Positions 8,268 through 16,125 of a stretch of 64,000 nt of DNA are shown one piece after another. Position 1 is the stretch's first letter. Every line of letters begins with the position of its first letter. The position numbers and the translations under genes were made by a program. The notes below the pieces were generated by a model. That model was not told the origin of the DNA and ran no database searches. It saw only the letters and a program-made list of their open reading frames with translations. This DNA comes from Bacteroidia bacterium (GTDB lineage: Bacteria; Bacteroidota; Bacteroidia; Cytophagales; Cyclobacteriaceae), in NCBI GenBank assembly GCA_030432655.1, contig JAUILA010000007.1:123586-187585 (forward strand), given 5' to 3'.

Positions 8268-8885
8268 ATGAAAAACTACTTCGTGACTGCCATCGGAACT
8301 GATTGCGGGAAAACATTCATCAGTGCCATTCTCTGCCAGGCGCTTCATGCCGATTACTGGAAGCCGGTGCAAGCCGGCTATCCTACAGATACTGAGTGGA
8401 TGGAGGGAATGATTGATGGCACTTGTCATCCTGAACAATACCTGCTGAATACACCAGCCAGTCCGCATTACGCAGCGGCTCAAGACAAAGTCTCAATCCG
8501 CCTTGAAGATTTTGAATTGCCCGATACGGAACACAGCCTGGTGATTGAGGGGGCCGGAGGAATGCTGGTGCCACTGAATAACAAGGATATGGTCATTGAC
8601 CTGGCACGCCGCTTTGATGCTCCGGTAATCCTGGTTTGCAATATTTACCTGGGCAGCATTAATCACAGCCTTCTAAGTATCGACTATTTAAAGCGAAGTG
8701 GTCTGCAGGTGGAAGGGATAATCCTGAACGGGGAAGAAACCCCGTCGACAGAACAAATCATCCGGGAGAATTGCCCCTGGCCAGTACTGCTCACAGTGCG
8801 TCCGGAATTAAATCCTGGCAAACAGGTCATTAATGAATATGCAGGAATTCTGTCTGCACGTCTTGATAAAACGAACATGCAGTAG
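8268..8885 (+). CDS. bioD: Dethiobiotin synthetase
   Basis: BioD closes the ureido ring of dethiobiotin from 7,8-diaminononanoate, CO2 and ATP. I use the ATG at 8268, one base after the bioF stop, rather than the TTG at 8259 inside bioF; this gives 205 residues. The N-terminal P-loop region reads FVTAIGTDCGKTFISA (from residue 5), the BioD pattern, though the first loop glycine is alanine here. WKPVQAGYPTD, VIEGAGGMLVPLN and VILVCNIYLGSINHSLLS are typical active-site stretches. It forms a two-gene transcript with bioF; a DAPA aminotransferase gene (bioA) is not seen in the window. Confidence 0.92.
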   Translation: MKNYFVTAIGTDCGKTFISAILCQALHADYWKPVQAGYPTDTEWMEGMIDGTCHPEQYLLNTPASPHYAAAQDKVSIRLEDFELPDTEHSLVIEGAGGMLVPLNNKDMVIDLARRFDAPVILVCNIYLGSINHSLLSIDYLKRSGLQVEGIILNGEETPSTEQIIRENCPWPVLLTVRPELNPGKQVINEYAGILSARLDKTNMQ

Positions 8886-8919
8886 GCCATTATACACCCA
8901 CGGATTTCTACTGCTGACC

Positions 8920-9756
8920 TTATACATCCTGATTGATAAAATCAGTCACCTCGTTAATTATGTCTGCTGACCTCAGGTTATGACCAAGTCCTTCCGTAAC
9001 ATGCAGCCTGGCATTGCTCCAGGAACGGGCAATCTCCCTTGCGTTTTCCACCGGGGTATCGCCGTCTTCCACATCATGGATAATTAGTCCGGGTATGGTG
9101 AGGGATTTGGCAAATTCACTGGAGCTGTAATATTCCGGCGGATTACTCATCCGGTCTATGAAATGGTCAACCGTCAACCGGATGGTACGGTCCGATAGCT
9201 GCAGCTGATCTCCATAGAAACGAATGAATTCAGCGGCACCAGAAGGAGGTGCAAGCAATATCATTTTTTCGGGAATAACAGATGGATACACGTGCGCCAT
9301 ATACAACAGCGTAAAGCTCCCCATGGAATGGCCTACCATCGCGTGCCACGAACCTGCTTCATTTGTCATGTCCCGGATTATTTCCGCATAATGAGGGATG
9401 GTGAGTGCCTTACCCGTGCTTAATCCATGTGCCGGAGCGTCCAAGGCGTAGATAGTGTAAATTTCAGGATCGAGGTTTTGAATGTAGGCCTTCCATCGAT
9501 AAGAATGACTTTGCCAGCCATGTGCAAACAAGATCCGCTTGCTACCCCTGCCCCATCGGTACGTCTGTATAGTTTGCCCTTGGCTTGTGAATGTACGCCA
9601 GGCGGCATCCTGTAGGAATTTCCGGTGCTTTTGCAGCATTTTGGGACGGTAGGGATAACAAAAGAGATTAAATCCCAGCTCACCCGTCTTTTCCGGCGCG
9701 ATATGCGACAGGATATTCAATCCGGTTCCCAGTGTTGTTGTGAGCATTTTTTTCAT
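8920..9756 (-). CDS. Alpha/beta hydrolase under apparent TetR control
   Basis: This is a 278-residue serine hydrolase of the alpha/beta fold. Visible landmarks are the oxyanion-hole strand ILFAHGWQSHSYRW, the nucleophile elbow VGHSMGSF (Ser around residue 146), the acid candidate in IIHDVEDGDTPV, and the histidine in EGLGHN. The N-terminus (MKKMLTTTLGTGLNIL) is not a convincing signal peptide. The substrate is unknown; it is probably a carboxylester or lipid. A perfect 16-bp palindrome (9773-9788) lies 17 bp upstream of the start and matches the palindrome in front of the upstream tetR gene. Expression is therefore probably repressed by that TetR protein. Although bioD is a neighbour, it is on the other strand, and I do not call this BioH. 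Confidence 0.8.
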   Translation of the reverse strand: MKKMLTTTLGTGLNILSHIAPEKTGELGFNLFCYPYRPKMLQKHRKFLQDAAWRTFTSQGQTIQTYRWGRGSKRILFAHGWQSHSYRWKAYIQNLDPEIYTIYALDAPAHGLSTGKALTIPHYAEIIRDMTNEAGSWHAMVGHSMGSFTLLYMAHVYPSVIPEKMILLAPPSGAAEFIRFYGDQLQLSDRTIRLTVDHFIDRMSNPPEYYSSSEFAKSLTIPGLIIHDVEDGDTPVENAREIARSWSNARLHVTEGLGHNLRSADIINEVTDFINQDV

Positions 9757-9772
9757 ATAGTGCGTTAATTTG

Positions 9773-9788
9773 GATACCGATCGGTATC
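9773..9788. promoter_or_regulatory. TetR operator, perfect 16-bp palindrome
   Basis: GATACCGATCGGTATC is its own reverse complement. It lies between the tetR stop (9806) and the hydrolase start (9756). The ACCGATCGGT core is typical of TetR-family operators. The identical 16 bases occur in front of tetR at 10404-10419. Confidence 0.8.
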
Positions 9789-9805
9789 TGTATTCTTAAA
9801 TTTTT

Positions 9806-10396
9806 TTAAACTGTCAGCTGTTTTACCACACCACGTAAATGATCGAGAATATGTCTCATATCGCTGTCTTTCCCGGATAATTTACCCATCATGATTCCCC
9901 CTTCAAGTGACGCAAGGATAACCGAAGCAACCTGTTCGCAATCTGTTCCAGGAATGATTTGTTCGTACCTGATCCCATTCTTTAAAATGGTGTACAACGT
10001 ATTCCGCAGCATTTCCATCATTTGCAATGCCTGTATTTTTAAGTCCGGATGTGCATCATCCGCCTCCACAGCAAGGTTTAACAACGGGCACCCCCCTACC
10101 ACCGGCGGATGCGTGAGGTAGGAATCAAAAAATATAAAAATTACCTCCAGCTTATCTTTTGCGTTATTCTCCGCCCTGATCTTTTCCCCCAGATGACTGG
10201 CCACCTGATCCGACAGGTACATAAAAGTTTCCTTCTCCAGTTCGTCCTTGTTACGAAAATGCTTATAGATCGCTCCTTTTGTAAGCCCAGTCGCATCGGT
10301 AATATTACTGATCGATGTGGCCTTGTAGCCATGGGTGTTGAATAATTCACCCGAGGTCTTAAGAATAATCTGCCTGGTTAATTCCGGGTTACGCAT
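9806..10396 (-). CDS. TetR-family transcriptional repressor
   Basis: The 196-residue protein has the TetR N-terminal DNA-binding domain: ILKTSGELFNTHGYKATSI, then the helix-turn-helix TDATGLTKGAIYKHFRNKDEL (recognition helix around residues 38-47). The C-terminal ligand-binding half includes HPPVVGGCPLLNLAVEADD. That GCP/NLAVE pattern is seen in the AcrR/YcdC-like subgroup with a tetracyclin-repressor-like C-terminal domain. A 20-bp palindrome begins 6 bp upstream of its ATG, so it should repress itself. The gene reads into the alpha/beta hydrolase, which has its own copy of the operator. The inducer is unknown; it may be the hydrolase substrate. Confidence 0.9.
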   Translation of the reverse strand: MRNPELTRQIILKTSGELFNTHGYKATSISNITDATGLTKGAIYKHFRNKDELEKETFMYLSDQVASHLGEKIRAENNAKDKLEVIFIFFDSYLTHPPVVGGCPLLNLAVEADDAHPDLKIQALQMMEMLRNTLYTILKNGIRYEQIIPGTDCEQVASVILASLEGGIMMGKLSGKDSDMRHILDHLRGVVKQLTV

Positions 10397-10401
10397 ACGC
10401 G

Positions 10402-10421
10402 AAGATACCGATCGGTATCTT
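10402..10421. promoter_or_regulatory. TetR operator, perfect 20-bp palindrome
   Basis: AAGATACCGATCGGTATCTT is a perfect palindrome whose central 16 bases equal the site at 9773-9788. It ends 6 bp before the tetR ATG and would block initiation or ribosome access when bound, as in autoregulated TetR genes. Confidence 0.85.
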
Positions 10422-10469
10422 ACTTTTCAAATAATTTTTTAAATCATTTTAATTCTGGACTATTTAAAT

Positions 10470-10496
10470 AAAAAAAGCAGGCACCCGGCCTGCTTT
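10470..10496 (-). terminator. Rho-independent terminator after rseP
   Basis: On the minus strand a 9-bp stem (AAAGCAGGC at 10474-10482 with GCCTGCTTT at 10488-10496 on the plus strand) is followed by a run of T residues. It starts 24 bp after the rseP stop and closes the GH3-dxr-rseP transcript. Confidence 0.85.
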
Positions 10497-10519
10497 CATA
10501 TTTCTTAATAGTTTTATTA

Positions 10520-11869
10520 TCAATCGATCCCGAATAAGCTTTTCACAGCATTGATGGAGAATATATCATTGAAAATAACAAATACCATAAGCGAGAGCAG
10601 CAGGACCATACCTACTTTCTGAGCATTCTCCAGAAACTTATCGGACGGTTTGTGGCCTGAAATCATTTCATAACTCAGGAACATCACATGTCCTCCGTCA
10701 AGTGCCGGAATAGGCAACAGGTTCATAAATGCCAGCACCATAGAAAGAAGGCCGGTCATAAACCAGAATCTTTCCCATACCCATTCTCCACCATATGCCT
10801 GGGCAATACGGATCGGCCCGGCAAGTGACTTGGCAGGATTAATTACTCCGCTAAGCATCTTTCCAAAAGCCTTTACCTGGAGAAATACGATATTAAACGC
10901 TTTTTTCGTACCGTAGGGAACCGCCTCGGCAAACGTAAATTCGATTCGTTCACGCTCCAGGACATCCATCGCCGAAAAACCGATTATCGAATCCCTGGCA
11001 AAGTACTCCTTAAAAGCAACCACTTGTCCTTCTCCACCCGGCTGGTATTTCACGGTGATAGAATCCTGGTCATAACCCCTGACAATGGCAGAAACCTCAT
11101 CCTGGTAATTGACTGGAATTCCTCCAACCTCTACGATTTTATCACCTTCTTTAAGTCCGACCCGGTCAGCAATAGACCCTTCCTGAACCTGTCCGACTAT
11201 TGATGGCAGTCGCGGATATATAAAATTCATCATGGATTCCTCATCATTCATCTTCTCGATGAAATCATCAGGAATCGCCACATCCACACGCTCACCATCA
11301 CGTAAAACGGTATAGTAGGCATCTGATCCAAGGAACACTTCTGATTTCATGACTTGCTGAAAGTCATCGAATTCTTCCCCATTGATGGCCACGATCTGGT
11401 CGCCTGTTTTTAACCCAATCTCTTCACCAAGTTCCATGGCAATGATTCCGCCGTTGGCATTGACCGAATCCTTGGACATATAGGTTTCCCCGTAAATCCA
11501 GGTCAGGAAAATAAAAATGATCACCCCGGTAATTACATTGACAATGATTCCTCCCAGCATGACGATAAGTCGCTGCCAGGCCGGTTTAGCCCTGAATTCA
11601 TAAGGTTTCGGCGGCTCCTTCATTGCTTCCGTATCCAGTGATTCGTCAATCATTCCTGAAATCTTGACAAATCCGCCAAGCGGGATGGCACTCAGTGCAT
11701 ATTCTGTTTCGCCGTATTTAAAGCTGAATAACTTAGGCGGGAACCCGATAGAAAATTGCTCAACGCGCATGTCAAAAAATTTGGCGGCCAGAAGGTGCCC
11801 CATTTCATGCAATCCCACCAGTATCGAGAGGCTCAGAAGAATCTGAGCGGTCATTATTAATCCTTCCAT
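10520..11869 (-). CDS. rseP: RseP-type site-2 membrane metalloprotease
   Basis: RseP cuts transmembrane segments, typically of anti-sigma factors in envelope-stress signalling, and clears leftover signal peptides. The 449-residue protein has the zinc motif HEMGH at residues 21-25 in the first membrane helix, FSIGFPPKLFSFKYGETEY just after it, two PDZ-like domains in the middle (with GDQIVAINGEEFDDFQ and GDKIVEVGGIPVNYQ), and the C-terminal LLPIPALDGGHVMFL with the third zinc ligand. It is the last gene of a transcript with the GH3 acyl-adenylase and dxr, 6 bp after dxr. dxr next to rseP is a common arrangement in bacteria. Confidence 0.93.
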   Translation of the reverse strand: MEGLIMTAQILLSLSILVGLHEMGHLLAAKFFDMRVEQFSIGFPPKLFSFKYGETEYALSAIPLGGFVKISGMIDESLDTEAMKEPPKPYEFRAKPAWQRLIVMLGGIIVNVITGVIIFIFLTWIYGETYMSKDSVNANGGIIAMELGEEIGLKTGDQIVAINGEEFDDFQQVMKSEVFLGSDAYYTVLRDGERVDVAIPDDFIEKMNDEESMMNFIYPRLPSIVGQVQEGSIADRVGLKEGDKIVEVGGIPVNYQDEVSAIVRGYDQDSITVKYQPGGEGQVVAFKEYFARDSIIGFSAMDVLERERIEFTFAEAVPYGTKKAFNIVFLQVKAFGKMLSGVINPAKSLAGPIRIAQAYGGEWVWERFWFMTGLLSMVLAFMNLLPIPALDGGHVMFLSYEMISGHKPSDKFLENAQKVGMVLLLSLMVFVIFNDIFSINAVKSLFGID

Positions 11870-11875
11870 GTATTT

Positions 11876-13045
11876 CTATTGTATAAACTCCAACGCTTTT
11901 TTACGCGTAACTTTATCAGTTTCCACGTAATCCTCATAGGAGGGTATTTTTATGTAATCAATTTTTTCCAAACATCGTTCCACTACAGATGACATTTCAA
12001 GAAACCTGATCCTGTCCTTTAGAAACGCATCCACGGCAATTTCATTGGCTGCATTCAGCACACAAGGCATATTTCCACCCTGGTTTAACGCTTCAAACGC
12101 AAGTGCAAGGTTACGAAATGTTTTTGTATCCGGCTGCTCAAATGTAAGGGAAGGGTAATCCAAGAAGCTGAACCGCGGAAAATCGGACGGTAAGCGGTAC
12201 GGATAACCTATAGCATACTGAATTGGCAGCTTCATGTCGGGCAGGCCCATCTGGGCCTTCATAGATCCATCCCTGAACTGAACAATGGAATGAATGATGG
12301 ATTGAGGGTGAACGATCACTTCTACCTGATCCGCATCAAGTCCGAACAACCATTTCGCTTCAATTACCTCAAGCCCCTTGTTCATCAGACTGGCAGAATC
12401 AATAGTGATCTTGGCACCCATTTCCCAGTTTGGATGCTTAAGTGCCTGCGCCTTGGTAACATCCGCAAGATCACCGGCTTTTCTTCCGCGAAACGGTCCG
12501 CCGGAAGCGGTTAGCACTATTTTTTCAATCGGGTTATGGAATTCTCCGGCCAGGCACTGGAAAATGGCTGAATGTTCTGAATCAATCGGGTAAATATTCA
12601 CCCCTTTTTCTTCGGCAAGTCGGGTGATCAGTTCGCCTGCCACCACAAGGGTTTCTTTATTCGCCAGTGCAATGGTTTTCCCTGCTTCAATAGCCCTGAT
12701 CGTCGGTTTCAGTCCTGTATAACCGACCAGCGCTGTAAGGACCAAATCTATGCTGTCCATCTGTACGACCGATGCCATCGCATTCTCCCCGCAATACACT
12801 TTGATATCTTTTGGGTCCAGTGCCTCCTTTACTCTTTCGTAATGATCTTCGTTGCAGATTACCACTGCATTCGGCAGGTATCGTAAGGCCTGTCTGATAA
12901 GCAGTTCGCAATTATTGCCAGCGGTAAGTACTTCAACCTCAAAATGCTCCGGATGCGCTTCAATAACTTCCAGGGCCTGGGTACCGATCGAACCGGTCGA
13001 CCCGAGAATAGCAATGCGTTTCTTAACGATTTCTTCAGTTGACAT
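11876..13045 (-). CDS. dxr: 1-deoxy-D-xylulose 5-phosphate reductoisomerase
   Basis: Dxr makes 2-C-methyl-D-erythritol 4-phosphate with NADPH, the committed step of the non-mevalonate isoprenoid pathway. The 389-residue protein starts with the NADPH-binding ILGSTGSIGTQALEVI and has IALANKETLVVAGELI, the metal and substrate region IYPIDSEHSAIFQCL, and TASGGPFRGR. Length is normal. It lies one base after the GH3 stop and 6 bp before rseP, so the three genes are co-transcribed. Confidence 0.97.
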   Translation of the reverse strand: MSTEEIVKKRIAILGSTGSIGTQALEVIEAHPEHFEVEVLTAGNNCELLIRQALRYLPNAVVICNEDHYERVKEALDPKDIKVYCGENAMASVVQMDSIDLVLTALVGYTGLKPTIRAIEAGKTIALANKETLVVAGELITRLAEEKGVNIYPIDSEHSAIFQCLAGEFHNPIEKIVLTASGGPFRGRKAGDLADVTKAQALKHPNWEMGAKITIDSASLMNKGLEVIEAKWLFGLDADQVEVIVHPQSIIHSIVQFRDGSMKAQMGLPDMKLPIQYAIGYPYRLPSDFPRFSFLDYPSLTFEQPDTKTFRNLALAFEALNQGGNMPCVLNAANEIAVDAFLKDRIRFLEMSSVVERCLEKIDYIKIPSYEDYVETDKVTRKKALEFIQ

Positions 13046-13046
13046 G

Positions 13047-14552
13047 TCAGAATTCCAGCCTGTATGGAGTTAAATCATCGGCAATTTTCCTGTCGTTAGA
13101 CAATCTCGGGACTTTGTTTTGTCCGCCGAGCTTGCCCTGGGACTTCATATAATTAATAAAGGCATCACGTTTCATCGGACGAATATTCAGCGTCCGGAGA
13201 ATATTTCCGCTCAACAGATCGTCGTAATAGGAGTTCAGCCTTCGAAGCGCCAAATCTAACGCTTTTTCAAACGCTTTCAAATCAGCGGGTTCCCTGGCAA
13301 ATTCCACAAACCATTCATGGTATGGCAACCCTCCTTCAGGCGGTGTTACCTGTGGTGCTACTGTGAATTCAATTAATTCTGTCTCAGGAAATTCTTCTGA
13401 CGCCAGTTTCATGGCCTTTTCCACTTCTTCGCCTATCACGTGTTCACCAAAGGCAGAAATGAAGTGTTTGATCCTGCCGCTCACCACAATGCGACAGGGA
13501 TTCAGCGAAACAAATTTTACGGTATCCCCCAATGAGTATCCCCAGAGCCCGGCATTGCTGTTAATCACCACCGCATAATTGACACCGGTTTTTACTTCCT
13601 CAATAGTAAGCCTGGTGGGGCGCTCATCAAAGTATTCATCGGCAGGAATGAACTCAAAAAATATCCCGCTGTCAAGCAGCAGCAGCAAGCCTTCTTCCTG
13701 CTGACTGTCCTGATAGGCAATAAAACCCTCAGATGCCGGATAGGTCTCAATGCTGTCGATCTTTTTCCCGATACTCTCAAAAAGGTTGGCGCGGTAGGGT
13801 TCAAAATTCACCCCTCCATAAACAAATAAGGAAAAGTCGGGAAATACGTCCTTGATCTTTTTACCTGTTCTGGCTTCGATCCGGTCAAAATACATCTGCA
13901 CCCATGGAGGAATTCCTGAGATAAGCGTCATTTGCTCATGGATGGTCTCATCTATTATTTTCTCCAGCTTGGTTTCCCAGTCCTCAATGCAATTTGTTTC
14001 ATAGCTCGGGAGCTGGTTGGTTCGCAAATAAGCAGGCACGTGATGATTCACAATACCTGAGAGCCGTCCTGTATTAACGCCTCCCTTCACGGTCATTTCC
14101 GGGCTTCCCGAAAGAAAGATCAGTTTCCCATCCAGAAATTTGGAATGACCCGTCTCATGTACATAGCTCAAAAGTGCATTTCGGGCTGAATTCATATGAT
14201 TTGGAAGCGAATCCCTGGTGATGGGAATATATTTGACCCCGGAAGTCGTCCCGGACGTCTTGGCAAAATACGCCGGTTTCCCAGGCCAGAGGATGTCATC
14301 CTGGCCCTGAAGGATTAGTTCGACATAAGGCTTAAGTCCTTCATAATCACGCACCGGAACCGCCTCGGTAAATTCTTCATGATTACTGATCTCGGCAAAC
14401 CGGTGATCTTTCCCGAATTCTGTATGGGCAGCCTTCCTGACAATACTGCGGAAAACATTTTCCTGCGACGTTACCGGCTGGTTCGCCCATTTCCGCGTCT
14501 GGCTCGCCACATAAGCTGCAAATGGCCTGCTTAATACCGATCTGATACCCAT
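13047..14552 (-). CDS. GH3 auxin-responsive-promoter family acyl-adenylate enzyme
   Basis: This 501-residue protein belongs to the GH3 (firefly luciferase-like) group, which activates carboxylic acids with ATP and often joins them to amino acids. The ATP-binding signature FAKTSGTTSGVKYIPI is present (around residues 95-110), followed by the mid-protein IETYPASEGFIAYQD and YSLGDTVKFVSLNPCRIVVSGR, and a small C-terminal domain. In Bacteroidota such genes are common and uncharacterised; nothing here names the acid. It heads the operon with dxr and rseP and diverges from htrA. Confidence 0.88.
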   Translation of the reverse strand: MGIRSVLSRPFAAYVASQTRKWANQPVTSQENVFRSIVRKAAHTEFGKDHRFAEISNHEEFTEAVPVRDYEGLKPYVELILQGQDDILWPGKPAYFAKTSGTTSGVKYIPITRDSLPNHMNSARNALLSYVHETGHSKFLDGKLIFLSGSPEMTVKGGVNTGRLSGIVNHHVPAYLRTNQLPSYETNCIEDWETKLEKIIDETIHEQMTLISGIPPWVQMYFDRIEARTGKKIKDVFPDFSLFVYGGVNFEPYRANLFESIGKKIDSIETYPASEGFIAYQDSQQEEGLLLLLDSGIFFEFIPADEYFDERPTRLTIEEVKTGVNYAVVINSNAGLWGYSLGDTVKFVSLNPCRIVVSGRIKHFISAFGEHVIGEEVEKAMKLASEEFPETELIEFTVAPQVTPPEGGLPYHEWFVEFAREPADLKAFEKALDLALRRLNSYYDDLLSGNILRTLNIRPMKRDAFINYMKSQGKLGGQNKVPRLSNDRKIADDLTPYRLEF

Positions 14553-14626
14553 AAATATCTTGCTCCTGACTTGGTCAACAACAATTTTAGGAAGATTTCA
14601 TCACTCATTTGTACAACTTGATCAAT

Positions 14627-14657
14627 TTTGTATCGTTAAACCCTGCAGATATATTTG
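14627..14657 (+). promoter_or_regulatory. Bacteroidota-type promoter of htrA
   Basis: TTTG (14627-14630), a 19-bp spacer and TATATTTG (14650-14657) match the TTTG-N19-21-TAnnTTTG consensus of the Bacteroidota primary sigma factor exactly. Transcription would start near 14663, about 19 bp before the htrA ATG at 14682. It also shows that the TTG at 14655 lies inside the promoter and is not the start codon. Confidence 0.8.
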
Positions 14658-14681
14658 CATTATCCAAACCCAGATTTGCAC

Positions 14682-16124
14682 ATGCGTAACCTACTACTGA
14701 CTGCTTTCATTGCATTTATCACCGGAATAGCCGGCGCCTGGACCTACACTGCTTTTTTTATCCCGACAGATGCTGAAACGGAAAAGATGCCTGTGGTTAA
14801 CACCGCATCGATTGCATCACCTCGACTCCACTCGGGGGAAGACATGCCGGAAGATTTTGTGACTGCTTCCGAACTAAGTACCAGGAGCGTTGTCTACATT
14901 AAAAATATTTCTGAGCGCACTTACAGCCGGAGTTACCTGGATTACCTGTTTGACCGGGAAGGATCTTCAACCATGCGTATCAGCAGTGGTTCCGGAGTTA
15001 TTTTTACAGACGACGGGTACATCGTCACCAACAATCACGTGGTCCAGAACGCCAACCAACTGGAAGTAGTGTACAATAAGAAAACCTACGAGGCAGAATT
15101 GATTGGCACGGATCCCTCCACTGATCTTGCTGTCCTGAAAATAGAGGAGGAAAGTCTCCCTGCCATCCCTCTCGGCAGTTCACAACAATTGCGGGTGGGA
15201 GAATGGGTCATTGCTGTAGGCAACCCGTTTAACCTGACTTCCACCGTCACAGCCGGCATCGTAAGTGCCAAAGGCAGGGAAATCAACATTCTCCAGAGTA
15301 AATTCCCTATTGAGTCCTTTATCCAGACCGATGCTGCCATCAACCCGGGTAACAGTGGCGGGGCACTGGTAAACAAAGAGGGTCAGCTGGTGGGGATAAA
15401 TACGGCGATCCTCTCTCAAACCGGTTCCTATGCAGGATATGGATTCGCTGTTCCCGTGGATATTGTCCGCAAGATCGTCAGTGACCTGATCGAATACGGG
15501 GAGGTTCAAAAAGCATTTTTTGGCGGAGATGTAAGTGATTTTGACGAAGCACTTGCCGAAAGACTGGATATTCAGCTCCAGGACGAAGACAATATAAATG
15601 GTGTCCTGCTGGACTATATTCAGGATGATGGCGCCGCTGCCCGGGCCGGCCTGAAGGAAACGGACATCATACTCAGTGTTGACGGCACACCCACCAACAC
15701 ACGGAGTCAGTTTGAAGAAGAACTCAGCTATCATTCTCCCGGAGACAAAGTGGAAGTAAAATACCTGCAGGACGGGGTGCTGAAGACGAGCACGGTGACG
15801 CTTACCAACCGGGAAGGCACCACCGGCATTCTCAAGCGTGAAATATATACATCTGAATCCCTGGGAGCCCAGTTTGAAGTGGTATCCAAAGTGGAACTTG
15901 AATTACTTGAACTGGAGTACGGTGTGAAGGTTTTTAATATTCACGACGGACTTATCAAACGCATCGGTATTTCTGAGGACTTTATTGTTACTGAAATAAA
16001 CAGGTATCCGATCAAGGACCCGGAAGAACTACTGGAAATACTTCAGAATATACGGGGAAGGGTCGTGATAGAAGGAGTTAATAAAAAAGGGGTGAGCGGG
16101 TATTATTCCTTTATTCTCAGGTAA
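14682..16124 (+). CDS. HtrA/Deg-family periplasmic serine protease
   Basis: HtrA proteases degrade or refold damaged envelope proteins. I start at the ATG at 14682 (480 residues), which begins a signal anchor MRNLLLTAFIAFITGIAGAW. The catalytic triad is visible: His in VTNNHVV (around residue 118), Asp in STDLAVL (around 148), Ser in NPGNSGGAL (around 224). A PDZ domain follows (residues ~285-385; DGAAARAGLKETDIILSVDG), then a second, weaker PDZ-like end with EELLEILQNIRG. The order protease-PDZ-PDZ is that of DegP/DegQ. The gene converges with dnaA, with one base between the stop codons. Confidence 0.93.
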   Translation: MRNLLLTAFIAFITGIAGAWTYTAFFIPTDAETEKMPVVNTASIASPRLHSGEDMPEDFVTASELSTRSVVYIKNISERTYSRSYLDYLFDREGSSTMRISSGSGVIFTDDGYIVTNNHVVQNANQLEVVYNKKTYEAELIGTDPSTDLAVLKIEEESLPAIPLGSSQQLRVGEWVIAVGNPFNLTSTVTAGIVSAKGREINILQSKFPIESFIQTDAAINPGNSGGALVNKEGQLVGINTAILSQTGSYAGYGFAVPVDIVRKIVSDLIEYGEVQKAFFGGDVSDFDEALAERLDIQLQDEDNINGVLLDYIQDDGAAARAGLKETDIILSVDGTPTNTRSQFEEELSYHSPGDKVEVKYLQDGVLKTSTVTLTNREGTTGILKREIYTSESLGAQFEVVSKVELELLELEYGVKVFNIHDGLIKRIGISEDFIVTEINRYPIKDPEELLEILQNIRGRVVIEGVNKKGVSGYYSFILR

Positions 16125-16125
16125 A

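Noticed and set aside
8920..9756. Alpha/beta hydrolase near bioFD as BioH
   Set aside because: It is on the opposite strand, has its own TetR operator, and its sequence shows no special similarity to BioH beyond the common fold.
15180..15734. 184-codon open frame opposite htrA
   Set aside because: It covers the protease active-site coding region on the other strand and shows no domain or signal features.
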